A stretch of DNA of 22,272 nt from CAYUNT01 sp964446285 (GCA_964446285.1 CAYUNT010000059.1:1-22272), one strand, 5' to 3'; positions 6,833 through 15,827 are shown, counted from the stretch's first letter. Made by a program: numbers and translations. Notes: generated from the letters alone by a model not told the origin.

Positions 6833-9800
6833 TCAGAAAAGAACCCACAAATTCGCCTGCGCGGAAGCCGCAGTGGGAGAGGGGGAAGGGATTAGCGTCG
6901 GCGTGGGGGAAATCGACGGCGATGCAGACGCAGCGGGCGACGGGGAGGGCGAGGGCGTGGGCGTGGGCGTGCGGCTTGGGCTGGGGCTGGGCGATGCGGT
7001 GGGGGAGGGCGAGAGCGAAGGCGTCGGCGAAGGCGATGCGGTTGCCGTGGCCGAAGGCGATGGCGTCGCGGAGGGTGAAGCGGTGGCGGTGGGCGAGGCC
7101 GTGGCCTGCGGCGTCTTGGTTGGCTCTGGCGAAGTGCCTGCTGTCAGCTCCACCTCGAAGGTCCATGCGCCCTCGGCGGGGGCGGCGATCTCGATTTGCT
7201 CCGTCAGAGCCACGTTGCGATTTTGATACCCTGCATTGGCCGGAGTATCGTTGAAGGACAACAATGGACTGGTGAGGCGCACATACACCGCGCCCCCCTG
7301 GCTGTTGATCACGCCGCGCGAATTTGTTGTTGAACTTTTGGTCAAGTGTGACTGACCGTTCAGCATCAAATCGAGGTTGTTTGGCGAAACACCCATTCGC
7401 GTATATACTTGTCCCGCTTGATTATACGCCTGATACATTGCACTGAGGACGTTCGCTCCATCCGCCAGCGTGATGGTTTTTCGCATTACAAATGCGCCCG
7501 GCTGATATGTGAACTCAATGCCCCCATATTCGGGATGGATGGTTGCGGTCCATTCGACGTCCGAAAGCGGCTGGCTGTTGTAGGAGTTCATCTCCTTGAA
7601 TCCCGAGCATCGGTTCGCGCTGGCGCCGGTCAATTCCTCTTCGCCGGGCGAAGACGGATTTGCCACCGCCGCGCCGATAAGGCACACGCCGTCCTGCCGC
7701 GCTGCATCGTAAGCGAATGCGTAAAGCAGGCGTCCGCCGAAACGGTCGAACATGGCCCAGACGGCGTTGTTTTTCAGCACCAACTCACCCTGGCCGTCCT
7801 GGTCGAGATCGGTGTCCGCCACGCTCGTCGCCGCTCCCTGCGCGCCGCTTTTCACCTCGGCGATCCATTGAGCGGCGGTGGTGAGCGCCGTAGCCTTGCG
7901 GATATGATTGTGCAGACGCAGCGCCCAGGTGTTCACCCCATCCCAGGTCGTGTCGGGGTCGGGCCAGGGATTTTGGAAAACTGTGTTGGCGTAGTTGCCA
8001 TTGTCCTCTTCGTGCCAGGCCGTTTCGTAGATCATGTTGTGGAAAGTCCATTCCGCCAGATCGCGGGCGGAGTTTTGCGGCGCGGCCTGAATGGCGGCCC
8101 ACGTGTCGGCGATGATCGTCCCTGGCGTATTCATGTCGCCGAATCGTTTTCCGCTCGGGATTTTCGGGCCGTCAGCCTGGTTTGCCTGGGTGTCGTTTCC
8201 GATGCTCAGCCCGCGCGCGCGATAATCGCCCTGCAGGCCGCGCAATACCGGAACGAGATTGTAGAAATTCTGCTCGTTGCCCGGATTGCCGCCTGATTCG
8301 TTGTAATACCAATAATAATACGAGCCTTCGCAGGCGTGTTTGAGCCATTCGTAGTTCTGGAGCGAGAGGTTGTTTTGCGGCTCCGAGTGGGCGATCACCC
8401 AATTGGCGTTGTATTGCGAATTCGACGTGTCGGTGGCGCGGTGAAGGATTTCCTTGAGCGTGACGATCTCGATCCACTGGTGATTGGCCAGCCAGCGCAC
8501 CGTATTGTGATATTGCGACGCATTGTTGTTGGCGGCAGGGGTTCCGCTGCCGATGTCGAAGGATTTTCCTGCCAGTGCCTCCCAGTCGTCGAAGACGAGC
8601 GTCAACTGCGCCTGGTCGCTCTGGCGCGCCTTATCGAGCAGCGTGTAGCGCGTATCGAGCATCGCTCCGCCGTCGGCATTGCCGAATTTCTGCTGATCCT
8701 CGCGGTCATTGATGAGGAACGTATAAACGCCGTTGATCTTGTGGATTTTGTGTTCGGCGGGCTTATCTTCCGAGCCGTTGTTGCCCGACCAGCTCGAATT
8801 TGACGAATCGAACCACCAGTGATAATGCGTCACTTCGTCGAGATAAGTGGCCTTGTAAGGCGATGCGGCAATGTCCGCGAATGTGAAACCTGTGAGCGGC
8901 GAAAGCCCTGTTGGCGTCGAGCGAATCACGCGTTCGGGGACGTGCATCACTTCGATGTCCGCGGCGCTGAGGCCCCATTGCGCCTCGATGATTTCGTCGA
9001 ATCGCTCAATCGACTTCCGGTTCACCTCGCCCTCGAAAAAGGGCATAATGTGTTCGGCCACCACGCCGCCGATCAGCGCGCCAGGTTGCCGCGTCTGGTC
9101 GTCGTCGATGAATTTCCCCACCCGCTCGAGGAAAGCCGGGCCGTCCGACAGCGGGGTTTCTGTCGTGGCCGGGTTGCCGTTTGGGTCGGCCACGGCCCAG
9201 TGGCAGGCCATAATGAGCGAACCGCTCAGGTGGAGATTGATCGGGACGTTGAGCATATCGTGCGTGTCAAGCGCGCGCAAAAAGCCCGTTTTGTATTGGT
9301 TTGTCGGGTCGAAGATATGCACGCGCGTTTCCGAGCCGCGATTCACGGACTGATTGCCGTGGGCAATCGAGGCCCATTTGGCTCGGCCCGTATGCGCGCG
9401 GCTCGAAATTGCCCCATTGATCACGCCGTCGCCAAACCCGCGATCATCGTCGATAAAAGTGTCTGTAGCGTTCGATACATCCTGGCCCTGGTTGTTCCAG
9501 ATGTCGGCGTTGTCCTTGGCCGTGACGACTGTGAAAAACATCTCGCTCGAACCGTCATACACACTGCCGAGAAGCGATTGCGCATCAAAGGCCAGTTCGA
9601 CGGCGTCCAGCGCGGAATTCCAATACGAACCAAGGAATCCCGTATTGTTCTGGGCGTAATTTTCCACATAGACTTTCCAGTCGGTCCCGGGCGTCGATCC
9701 CGATCCATAGATAGCGATGCAGCGTTCCCAGGCGTGCGCCGGATCGACCTGCACGTCCATGTAATCGGGCAGGTAGGTCAGGCCGCCCGAGCGAGTGTCG

Positions 9801-10192
9801 ATCGCGATATAGAGGTCCAGATTGCCGTTTTCCGCCCCGAGCGCGAGGTCATAGAAATCCACGCGCAGATAAAGCACGCCGTTTTCGAGGCGCGAATAAA
9901 ACGCCGCGAGGTCGCGCGAATTGTCGTAGCCGTCGTTGAAATCGTAACGGTCGCCCGCGAGGCCGCCCACTTTGTCGAGCGCGCGGCAGTCGTCCCAGGT
10001 CCAGTCCTGAAACTCCTGATAGTAGGTGTTGGAAGGATACGCGAGATCATGTCCGATTTCAGGTCCGCGCCCGATGGTGATCGGCCCCGCCGCGGCGGAG
10101 GCGGCCAGGAGGAGGAGGAGGACAAGCCATCCGAAGATGGGGGCGGCGGCGGAAATGAAGCGAGAGAAGGCGAGGTTGGCAATTCGTTGCAT
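6833..10192 (-). CDS. Large secreted, probably carbohydrate-active protein (GH57-like) with Thr/Ser/Pro tail
   Basis: This is a 1119-residue exported protein. A signal peptide (1 to about 35, cleavage near ASAAAG) is followed by a region of about 70-200 resembling the beta-sandwich (DOMON/CBM9-like) modules that accompany starch enzymes (LYLRVDFYDLALG, LYIAIDTRSGG). Residues 270-660 contain INLHLSGSLIMACHW (about 320), a MHVPERVI segment, VTHYHWWFDSS (about 452) and FLINDREDQQKF. This pattern recalls GH57-type alpha-glucan hydrolases, but I cannot place catalytic residues securely. A second beta-rich domain follows (about 790-1015). Residues about 1020-1108 are a low-complexity tail of Pro, Ser, Thr and Ala, ending in QANLWVLF without any anchor or sorting signal. 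The ATG at 10192 has AAGGAT upstream. Family confidence is moderate; secretion is fairly certain. Confidence 0.72.
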   Translation of the reverse strand: MQRIANLAFSRFISAAAPIFGWLVLLLLLAASAAAGPITIGRGPEIGHDLAYPSNTYYQEFQDWTWDDCRALDKVGGLAGDRYDFNDGYDNSRDLAAFYSRLENGVLYLRVDFYDLALGAENGNLDLYIAIDTRSGGLTYLPDYMDVQVDPAHAWERCIAIYGSGSTPGTDWKVYVENYAQNNTGFLGSYWNSALDAVELAFDAQSLLGSVYDGSSEMFFTVVTAKDNADIWNNQGQDVSNATDTFIDDDRGFGDGVINGAISSRAHTGRAKWASIAHGNQSVNRGSETRVHIFDPTNQYKTGFLRALDTHDMLNVPINLHLSGSLIMACHWAVADPNGNPATTETPLSDGPAFLERVGKFIDDDQTRQPGALIGGVVAEHIMPFFEGEVNRKSIERFDEIIEAQWGLSAADIEVMHVPERVIRSTPTGLSPLTGFTFADIAASPYKATYLDEVTHYHWWFDSSNSSWSGNNGSEDKPAEHKIHKINGVYTFLINDREDQQKFGNADGGAMLDTRYTLLDKARQSDQAQLTLVFDDWEALAGKSFDIGSGTPAANNNASQYHNTVRWLANHQWIEIVTLKEILHRATDTSNSQYNANWVIAHSEPQNNLSLQNYEWLKHACEGSYYYWYYNESGGNPGNEQNFYNLVPVLRGLQGDYRARGLSIGNDTQANQADGPKIPSGKRFGDMNTPGTIIADTWAAIQAAPQNSARDLAEWTFHNMIYETAWHEEDNGNYANTVFQNPWPDPDTTWDGVNTWALRLHNHIRKATALTTAAQWIAEVKSGAQGAATSVADTDLDQDGQGELVLKNNAVWAMFDRFGGRLLYAFAYDAARQDGVCLIGAAVANPSSPGEEELTGASANRCSGFKEMNSYNSQPLSDVEWTATIHPEYGGIEFTYQPGAFVMRKTITLADGANVLSAMYQAYNQAGQVYTRMGVSPNNLDLMLNGQSHLTKSSTTNSRGVINSQGGAVYVRLTSPLLSFNDTPANAGYQNRNVALTEQIEIAAPAEGAWTFEVELTAGTSPEPTKTPQATASPTATASPSATPSPSATATASPSPTPSLSPSPTASPSPSPSRTPTPTPSPSPSPAASASPSISPTPTLIPSPSPTAASAQANLWVLF
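6868..7132. repeat. Low-complexity DNA encoding the Thr/Ser/Pro tail
   Basis: The plus strand is a long run of GGCGAxGGCG-like hexamers and dodecamers, encoding Ser-Pro, Thr-Pro and Ala-Ser repeats on the minus strand. Such tracts expand and contract by slippage, so the tail length may differ among strains. Confidence 0.7.
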
Positions 10193-10233
10193 CAGGTGTT
10201 CATCCTTCCAGTTTCACATGAACCTCTCATTGG

Positions 10234-10263
10234 ATAATGTGTTTGAGCTGGCGCAGGGGTAAA
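10234..10263 (-). promoter_or_regulatory. Candidate promoter of the secreted protein gene
   Basis: On the minus strand TTTACC (10263-10258) and CATTAT (10239-10234) are spaced by 18 bp, each matching four of six consensus positions. It sits about 40 bp upstream of the ATG at 10192. Confidence 0.3.
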
Positions 10264-10352
10264 TTGGAATTTTCCGCGGTTGCAGGTTGCCCGAGCCGCG
10301 CGCCGCGCGCCATGCGCCCTTATTTCGAGCCTGTCCAAAAACCTCCTATGGC

Positions 10353-10400
10353 TTGGGCATCTTGCCCTGGACTTCCAGGGGCCTGGACGTTTTGTCCCAA
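10353..10400. repeat. Nested cluster of short inverted repeats
   Basis: Outer arms TTGGG (10353-10357) and CCCAA (10396-10400) enclose GGGC-GCCC (10355-10367), CTGGA-TCCAG (10367-10378), CCAGG-CCTGG (10375-10386) and GGAC-GTCC (10385-10397). The elements overlap, so alternative folds compete. The GGGCATCTTGCCC segment resembles interspersed palindromes I recall from other genomes. Confidence 0.5.
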
Positions 10401-10668
10401 ATTCTCTTTATTGGCTGAAGCCATCGAGAATAAGTTATCGTAAGGTGAAAAAGAATGAAGGCAAGTATTGGGCGTGATCGCAACAAGGCACTCCCTTCTT
10501 TTTTCTGCGCTGCCCCCTCCGCGGCGCATAGGCAAATAGCCAGGGAGTGTATGATTCCCGGACACTGCAAAATGGCCAATGGAAAGCGGGCGGGCGCGGC
10601 GAGGAGGAATTCGAGAAAAATCAGGCTGGAATCCCCGCCGGGAGCGCGTTGTTGCAGGGGCTTTTTCG

Positions 10669-10697
10669 TTGACAGTGGTTTGACGGGCCTTCTAGGC
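10669..10697 (+). promoter_or_regulatory. Candidate promoter of the five-gene envelope cluster
   Basis: A perfect -35 hexamer TTGACA (10669-10674) precedes TCTAGG after 16 bp, a poor -10. A second TTGACG overlaps downstream (10680-10685). No other strong -10 was found, so the exact start of transcription is unclear. Confidence 0.3.
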
Positions 10698-10810
10698 TTT
10701 TTTTTGCCGTGCGCTGGGCGTATTTATTGCATAAGACGTCCATGCCTTTTTTCCCCTTTCGATTTGCGCAGGACTCCAAAAGGCGGCTCGGCAGGTCAGG
10801 AGGAGCGCTC

Positions 10811-11935
10811 ATGAACCGCAAAAGCACTCTGGTGTCATATAAGCTAGATCTGTATGCAGTTTCGGGCATGTTTGCGATGCTGATCGCCTCTTTTTTCTGC
10901 GCGCCGCCAGCCTCTGCCCAAATGAACCCCTTCGAGACCTACGGAGCCGAAGCGCCGCTGCAAAACGCCAGCCCCTCGGGCGGTCTCAATTCTTCCACCT
11001 ATATCGGCAGGGCAAAGGAAGCAGCTGGAATGGCTGGCGCCCAGAATCCTTATGGGGGCCAGGCAGCCAATCCCTACGATGCCTCCAGTATGCCGGCCAA
11101 TCCTTACGGCGGGCAGGGCGCAAATCCTTATGATCAGCCAATGACTGCCTCTCCCGATGCGATGGCGGCTGGCGCAATGCCGGCTGATCCGTATGGGGGG
11201 GGAATGCAGATGGGGCCGGGCGGCTATCAAGTTGGCCCGACGCCGTTGCCCACTCCGCCTCCGGTTAAAGTGCTTGAGGGCGAGCGGGTTTACAGCGCGC
11301 TGCAATTCGGCAGCCCGCAACCCGAATTGCTCTATGATGCGGACATCGTTACGGTTCCGCGTGTTCTTTCGGAATTGAAGCGTCTGTATTACGACGACGG
11401 AACCAACGGCGACATCAAAGCCGGGGATGATGTCTGGTCCAAGGTCGTTGAGCGTTATGATGTGATGAGTCCCAATGAATTCCGCACGCTTCGCCGTCTG
11501 TTGAGCGCTTTGATCAGCATCGAAAACGATGAGCCGCGCGAGTTTTTCCGTTATACAGCCTCGACCTCAAGCCAGCTTTCTTCGCTGCCCAAGGAAGTGG
11601 ACCTCGAGAAAGAGCGCGATGTGAAACTCGAAGTATGGAATGAAATTGCGCTGGCGAAATTCCGTATCGATCCGAAAAACCGCGCGGGGGATTTTTATCC
11701 CGTCTATGTGCCGCCGCCCCCGCCCCTGCCCGAAGTGGAGTTGCCCGTGGGTTTCAATCCCGCGATGAAGGGTTTTGGAACAGGAAGCGCGGAGGGAATG
11801 GCTCCCGGCATGTATGGAACAATGGGACCCGGCGGGGGAGGCGCGGCGTCGCCAATGGGTGACGAGGCAGGTGTGAATTCTGTGTATGGCCGCGACGTAA
11901 GCGGCGGCGGACCCACAAGCACCTATATTAAATAA
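10811..11935 (+). CDS. Exported Pro-rich protein with NPYGGQ/NPYD repeats, unknown function
   Basis: I do not recognise this 374-residue protein. ATG 10811 is chosen because AGGAGGA (10798-10804) stands 6 bp before it; an upstream GTG in the same frame has no such signal and would bury the signal peptide. Residues 1-36 form a signal peptide ending ASA before Gln37. Residues 79-130 carry tandem NPYGGQ, NPYD and DPYGG units, spaced about 8-20 residues apart. PTPLPTPPP (143-151) leads into a folded-looking, mostly helical domain (155-295). PPPPPLP (301-307) opens a Gly/Pro/Met-rich tail. It is the first of five same-strand genes and precedes the tail-anchored protein by 35 bp. Its exported nature and flexible repeats suggest an envelope or structural role, which is inference. 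Confidence 0.85.
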   Translation: MNRKSTLVSYKLDLYAVSGMFAMLIASFFCAPPASAQMNPFETYGAEAPLQNASPSGGLNSSTYIGRAKEAAGMAGAQNPYGGQAANPYDASSMPANPYGGQGANPYDQPMTASPDAMAAGAMPADPYGGGMQMGPGGYQVGPTPLPTPPPVKVLEGERVYSALQFGSPQPELLYDADIVTVPRVLSELKRLYYDDGTNGDIKAGDDVWSKVVERYDVMSPNEFRTLRRLLSALISIENDEPREFFRYTASTSSQLSSLPKEVDLEKERDVKLEVWNEIALAKFRIDPKNRAGDFYPVYVPPPPPLPEVELPVGFNPAMKGFGTGSAEGMAPGMYGTMGPGGGGAASPMGDEAGVNSVYGRDVSGGGPTSTYIK

Positions 11936-11970
11936 ACCAAGACTCAAGCAGGCGGAATCCTCTTCTTTCC

Positions 11971-12492
11971 ATGAAAAAACAGATAGCGTTGGAAAATCTT
12001 CAGGTTCTGGACGCCACGCTCCAGAAATGGCTGTTGTTCAAGCGTCATTTTCTCAAGGCTTTTACGCAAGAACCGCTTACTCCGGAAGACGAGCATGAGT
12101 TCCTGGAAATCAAAAGCGAAGTGGCAAAGAACTCGCGCCTGCTCACCGAAAGGCTGAAAGACATCCAGTTCGGAGGAGATAAGATCGGGAACATCCTTCG
12201 CCAGTGCATATCCGTGGATCAACTGCGGTCGCTGCCTGTTCCGGACCGCCGGGGATTGTATAAGGAATGGCACGTGATATTTGTTTATCTGAGCCAGGCA
12301 CGGGGCGCGCTGGAGTTTATTTCGGCAGGATGGGAACCGCGGGTCATCGAAGTCAAGGAGGGGATGTCCATCCGGGACATCAAGGCGGGAGGAAAAGCAG
12401 AAGCGAAGAAAAAGCCGATAGGCAAAATCATCGCAATTGTGGTTGTTCTGATTGCCGTGGCGGGCGGCGTATATTATTTCCTGAACCAGTGA
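11971..12492 (+). CDS. Tail-anchored helical protein, paralogue of 16117-16548
   Basis: This 173-residue protein has no N-terminal signal. It consists of a helical, charged domain (1-118), a basic linker with KAEAKKK (142-148) and one C-terminal hydrophobic helix (about 150-170) ending FLNQ. A positive linker before the helix suggests the bulk is cytoplasmic. The helical domain aligns with the protein at 16117-16548: a Pro/Ser-E-D-[DE]-E acidic segment, F-G-G-D-x-I-x-x-IL (67-76), a Ser/Leu/Leu-Pro stretch, then Trp100-His101. The similarity is weak, but the order and spacing match throughout. It lies between the exported repeat protein and the large lipoprotein (87 bp before the latter). No known family is recognised. 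Confidence 0.85.
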   Translation: MKKQIALENLQVLDATLQKWLLFKRHFLKAFTQEPLTPEDEHEFLEIKSEVAKNSRLLTERLKDIQFGGDKIGNILRQCISVDQLRSLPVPDRRGLYKEWHVIFVYLSQARGALEFISAGWEPRVIEVKEGMSIRDIKAGGKAEAKKKPIGKIIAIVVVLIAVAGGVYYFLNQ

Positions 12493-12579
12493 GATTTTTG
12501 CTGGCGCCCTCCTGGCGGGCAGTGCTAAGTCAATACCGGGCAAGAAGTTCATTCTCCGATATGCTGGAGGATTCTCCGA

Positions 12580-15500
12580 ATGGCCGCTTGGATGCGTAGA
12601 TGGCAGGCGAAATTCAACATCGGGTTGATGATCGCCCTGATTGGAGTGATGTTTGGCCTGGCCGGCTGCAAGGCGCAACAGGCCAGGAACAAACTGAAAA
12701 GCGCGAACCAGAAGCTGGCGGAAGCCGAGGCGGTGAACGCGGAGAAATACGCCCCGGATCTGATGAAGCAGATTCGCGAGCAGATTGCCGCGGCCAATAC
12801 GAGCTTGGCGGGCGGCCAGGCGGATGAAGGTTTGACGGCAGCCAAGCGCGCCCTCGAACTGGCTGGCCAGGCGGTCCAGCAGAGCAAAAACCAGTTCGCC
12901 ACCGACCAGAGCAATGAGGCGACGGCCAAGATGGACATCGCCAAGCTCAACCAGCTGCAGGTTTCTGACGCCCAGCGGTTTGAAAAGGTTCAGAAAATAT
13001 ACGATCAATTGAATGAAGCCAAGGCCAAGGGCGATAATGATGCGGTTATCCGTCTTGCCACTCAGGTGGTCAACGAAACCGATCTTCTTCTGAAAACCCT
13101 CCGCAATGAAGCAGACCTGAAATTGACCGAAGCGCAAACGGCACTGACGAAACTCAAAGGCCAGGGCGCTCAGAACTACGTTGCGGACATGGTGATCGAA
13201 GTGACCGACATGGTGAAGAATGTCGAGCGCTTGATTAAAGAGAAAAACGATTACATCAATGCCCGGACGCTTGCCAACAGCGCCATTGCCAGGGCGGACG
13301 ACGCCATCGAGGCTACGAACCGCGAAAAATGCAAGGAAGCCATTACGCAAATTGAAGTTCTTATCACGGTGGCTATGGACGAAGGCGCCGTGGACTATCA
13401 AAAAGATCAGCTGCTCGAAGTGAACAAACTTTACGACACGCTGATGGCGGACTTCGAGGAAAAGCGGTATGAAAAGGTGCTTCTCGCCGCCGATGTCCTG
13501 AAACCCAAAGTCCAGCAACTGGTGTTCTCCACAAAGAAAAAGGCATCCGAAAAGCGCATCGAGCACTTGGCGAGCACGATTGGGCAATTGCAGGAGGCCG
13601 GCGTTGAGGAATATCTGCCCGGCCGCCTCGACTTGCTCCAGCAGATGCTCGGACAGGCGCGCGAAGCCTTCCAGGGAAATACGGAAAAGGATTTCGACCG
13701 AATCAAGCTGCTGAGCCAGGACGCGGTTGTTGAGGAAGAGAAGGTTCGCAGCGCATTCAACGATCTGGCGGAAGAAGAGCATCGGAAAACCCGCGATGAG
13801 CTGGACAAAACCATGGCGGTTTTCAACAAGATGCAGGGGATATTCATCATCCAGCCCCGGGCGGGCATGGCGCCCCTTGATGCGCAGTTTGAAAACGCAA
13901 AGGAAACCTTGCGCCAGGAACTGGCCGCCTCGCTGAAAAACGCGGAGTTGAACCTGGAAGTGGCGCGCGACCGCCGCCAGGCCGGCAAATACAAAGGCTC
14001 AATCGTTCTGGCGCAAGAAGTGGGCCGCCAGGTGGCAGCCATTCTGGATGAAATTTACCATGTGGTCGGATTCAACGCGGTGATGGAGCTCTCCTCGCAA
14101 ATCACCAGTTATGAACTCAACGGCGCGCGCGAATATGCGGCGCTCGAGCTGGCGCGCACCAAGGGCCTGCTGGAAGATACAAAAAACCTGATCGCCTCCA
14201 AGCAATACCGCGAGGCAGTGACCCGCGCGGCAGAAACGCGCGCGCAAATGGAATTGATGGTGCAGCGCGTGGCGGAACGCGCCAGCAACGCCATCCAGGA
14301 AGCCCGTGCAACAGCCGAAACAGCGCGATCCGCCGTCACTGAGCGTTACAAACGCGACGATCTGAATGCCGCAATTCAGTTGATCGACTCGGCGGACAAG
14401 GCGCTGGCGGCCAACCAGCTGAAGGCGTCGGTCGAGATGGCCTTGCAGGCCACGGAAAAGGCCCGCACTGCCGCCAAAGAAGCGCACCGGCTGGCCGCGG
14501 AAGACGAATTGGAAAATGCGCGCTCACTGATTAAACGCGCCCTCGATGCAGGCGCAAATCTTTACGCCGGCAAGGAATTTGACGATTCCAAGCGCCTCGT
14601 GCAATCCTCCGAAAAGCACTTTACGCAGGAAGATTATGAGATCTCGCGCGAGGTGGCCATCGCGGCCTCGGACATGGCGCGCAAAGCCTTCTACAAGTTG
14701 CTCGATGAAGCAGACGCGGCCATCAATGAAGCCAAAAGCGCGGGCGGCTGGGAACTCAACCGCCAGGCGCTTGTGCGCGCCATCGCCAAGAACGACGAAG
14801 CGCGCCGCCTGATCGAGTTGGCCAGTTACAAAGAATCCGCCTCGCTGGCGCGCGGCGCGGGCAATGAAGCGCTTTCCATCGCCAAATCTTCAAAACTAAG
14901 CAACTACGGGACGCTCGTGGGCCGCATCCGTATGAATCTGGAAGAAGGCCGCCGCCAGGGGCTGACCCTCTTCCAGGCGGAAGAAGCTGTGGGAATCAAT
15001 CAACAACTCGTATTTCTTGAGGACAACTTCGATCGCTCGGGTCTTTCGAATTACGAATTTACAATGAATGAGCTGACAAAACTGGAGGCGAACCTCCGCA
15101 ACACGCTCGATGGCACGGAACAACGTGTGACGCGCCTGATTGCCGAGCAGAATGCCGAGCTCGATGCGCTTGCGGATCGCGGGGCGGCGGAATACGCAGG
15201 GCAGCTGCTTGCCAGCGCGCGTGACAACCTGAAGTTCGCTCAGCTTGATTTCGGCCGCAAACTCTACAAATCCGCGCATACAAGCATTCAGCAGGCGCTG
15301 TCTGAAATTCGCGAGGTCAAGCGCCGCGAGGCCCAGGAAAATTACGTGGCGGAAGTTCGCGGCATGTTTGAGCGGATGAATCTGGCGCGAAGCCGCTTCT
15401 CAAGCGTGCTGAACCTCGAGCCAGTCACTCTGAAAAAACTCGCGCAGGGCGACCGGGGAAAAGGCCGGAAGGTCGATGTTTCGGGCGCGTATTCCTCCGG

Positions 15501-15810
15501 GGATTTCCGCAAGGAAGTCGAAGAACTCTATTCGCTGGCGCTTTCGATGAATGTTCCGTCGGACCAGGCGAAGACGCATCAGGAAGTTATCGCCGCGCTG
15601 AACGACGCTCGTCTTGGGGCCTTGTCGTTCGAAAAGATGGCCATCTTTGACGAGTTCTCGCAGCGGGAAGTGGAAAGCATAATTGACCAAGCATATAAGC
15701 TGATGGCCTCGTCGTCGAGCCGCGTGTCGAATCTGCTTCGTCAATTCTCCGCGGATGAGAAGTTCTTCCGCGAGGCAACCGCAAGCTCGGGGCTTCTTGC
15801 CCAGAGATGA
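12580..15810 (+). CDS. Large lipoprotein of tandem helical-hairpin repeats
   Basis: This 1076-residue protein starts at ATG 12580, with GGAGG at 12566-12570. Its signal ends in the lipobox LAGC, with Cys30 as the lipidation site. Lys31 follows, which by E. coli rules favours the outer membrane. The rest is almost wholly alpha-helical and rich in Ala, Glu, Lys, Arg and Gln. A motif Gly-[Ala/Val]-x-x-Tyr, or a close variant, recurs at Tyr57, 200, 273, 345, 519, 662 and 872. Each is followed by a helix, a short turn and a second helix with [KY]Y-x-x-A-x-x-[LA]A. Further degenerate units lie near 120-160, 440-490, 600-640 and 760-800. The first unit resembles DUF4398-type repeats. A long, elastic periplasmic rod or scaffold is a reasonable inference; no enzymatic domain is visible. 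Confidence 0.88.
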   Translation: MAAWMRRWQAKFNIGLMIALIGVMFGLAGCKAQQARNKLKSANQKLAEAEAVNAEKYAPDLMKQIREQIAAANTSLAGGQADEGLTAAKRALELAGQAVQQSKNQFATDQSNEATAKMDIAKLNQLQVSDAQRFEKVQKIYDQLNEAKAKGDNDAVIRLATQVVNETDLLLKTLRNEADLKLTEAQTALTKLKGQGAQNYVADMVIEVTDMVKNVERLIKEKNDYINARTLANSAIARADDAIEATNREKCKEAITQIEVLITVAMDEGAVDYQKDQLLEVNKLYDTLMADFEEKRYEKVLLAADVLKPKVQQLVFSTKKKASEKRIEHLASTIGQLQEAGVEEYLPGRLDLLQQMLGQAREAFQGNTEKDFDRIKLLSQDAVVEEEKVRSAFNDLAEEEHRKTRDELDKTMAVFNKMQGIFIIQPRAGMAPLDAQFENAKETLRQELAASLKNAELNLEVARDRRQAGKYKGSIVLAQEVGRQVAAILDEIYHVVGFNAVMELSSQITSYELNGAREYAALELARTKGLLEDTKNLIASKQYREAVTRAAETRAQMELMVQRVAERASNAIQEARATAETARSAVTERYKRDDLNAAIQLIDSADKALAANQLKASVEMALQATEKARTAAKEAHRLAAEDELENARSLIKRALDAGANLYAGKEFDDSKRLVQSSEKHFTQEDYEISREVAIAASDMARKAFYKLLDEADAAINEAKSAGGWELNRQALVRAIAKNDEARRLIELASYKESASLARGAGNEALSIAKSSKLSNYGTLVGRIRMNLEEGRRQGLTLFQAEEAVGINQQLVFLEDNFDRSGLSNYEFTMNELTKLEANLRNTLDGTEQRVTRLIAEQNAELDALADRGAAEYAGQLLASARDNLKFAQLDFGRKLYKSAHTSIQQALSEIREVKRREAQENYVAEVRGMFERMNLARSRFSSVLNLEPVTLKKLAQGDRGKGRKVDVSGAYSSGDFRKEVEELYSLALSMNVPSDQAKTHQEVIAALNDARLGALSFEKMAIFDEFSQREVESIIDQAYKLMASSSSRVSNLLRQFSADEKFFREATASSGLLAQR

Positions 15811-15827
15811 CAGGGAGGCTGGCCTTG

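Larger units (their letters stand above)
10193..10810. other. Divergent intergenic region
   Basis: A 618-bp gap separates the secreted protein (-) from the five-gene cluster (+). It contains a candidate minus-strand promoter, a nested palindrome cluster and candidate plus-strand promoter elements. It also has a mini-hairpin GCCT-TCT-AGGC followed by eight T (10687-10704). The open frames inside it are rich in Arg, Ser, Gly and Cys and are not convincing genes. Confidence 0.5.

Noticed and set aside
8819..10237. 472-codon plus-strand open frame opposite the secreted protein
   Set aside because: Arg/Val/His-rich shadow of a gene with a clear signal peptide and domain-like sequence.
10687..10704. 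GCCT-TCT-AGGC hairpin plus eight T as a terminator
   Set aside because: The stem is only 4 bp, and it lies upstream of the first cluster gene, close to the candidate promoter; kept only as a note.
10455..10814. 119-codon plus-strand frame starting after AAGGTG and overlapping ATG 10811 as ATGA
   Set aside because: The start and overlap look attractive, but the protein is Arg/Cys/Ser/Gly-rich without structure, and it spans the region holding promoter-like elements and a T8 tract. Conservation in relatives would revive it.
11944..13782. 612-codon open frame on the minus strand opposite the tail-anchored and lipoprotein genes
   Set aside because: It is antisense to two well-supported genes with ribosome-binding sites and signal features. 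Long antisense frames are expected in GC-rich coding DNA, and it has no recognisable domain.
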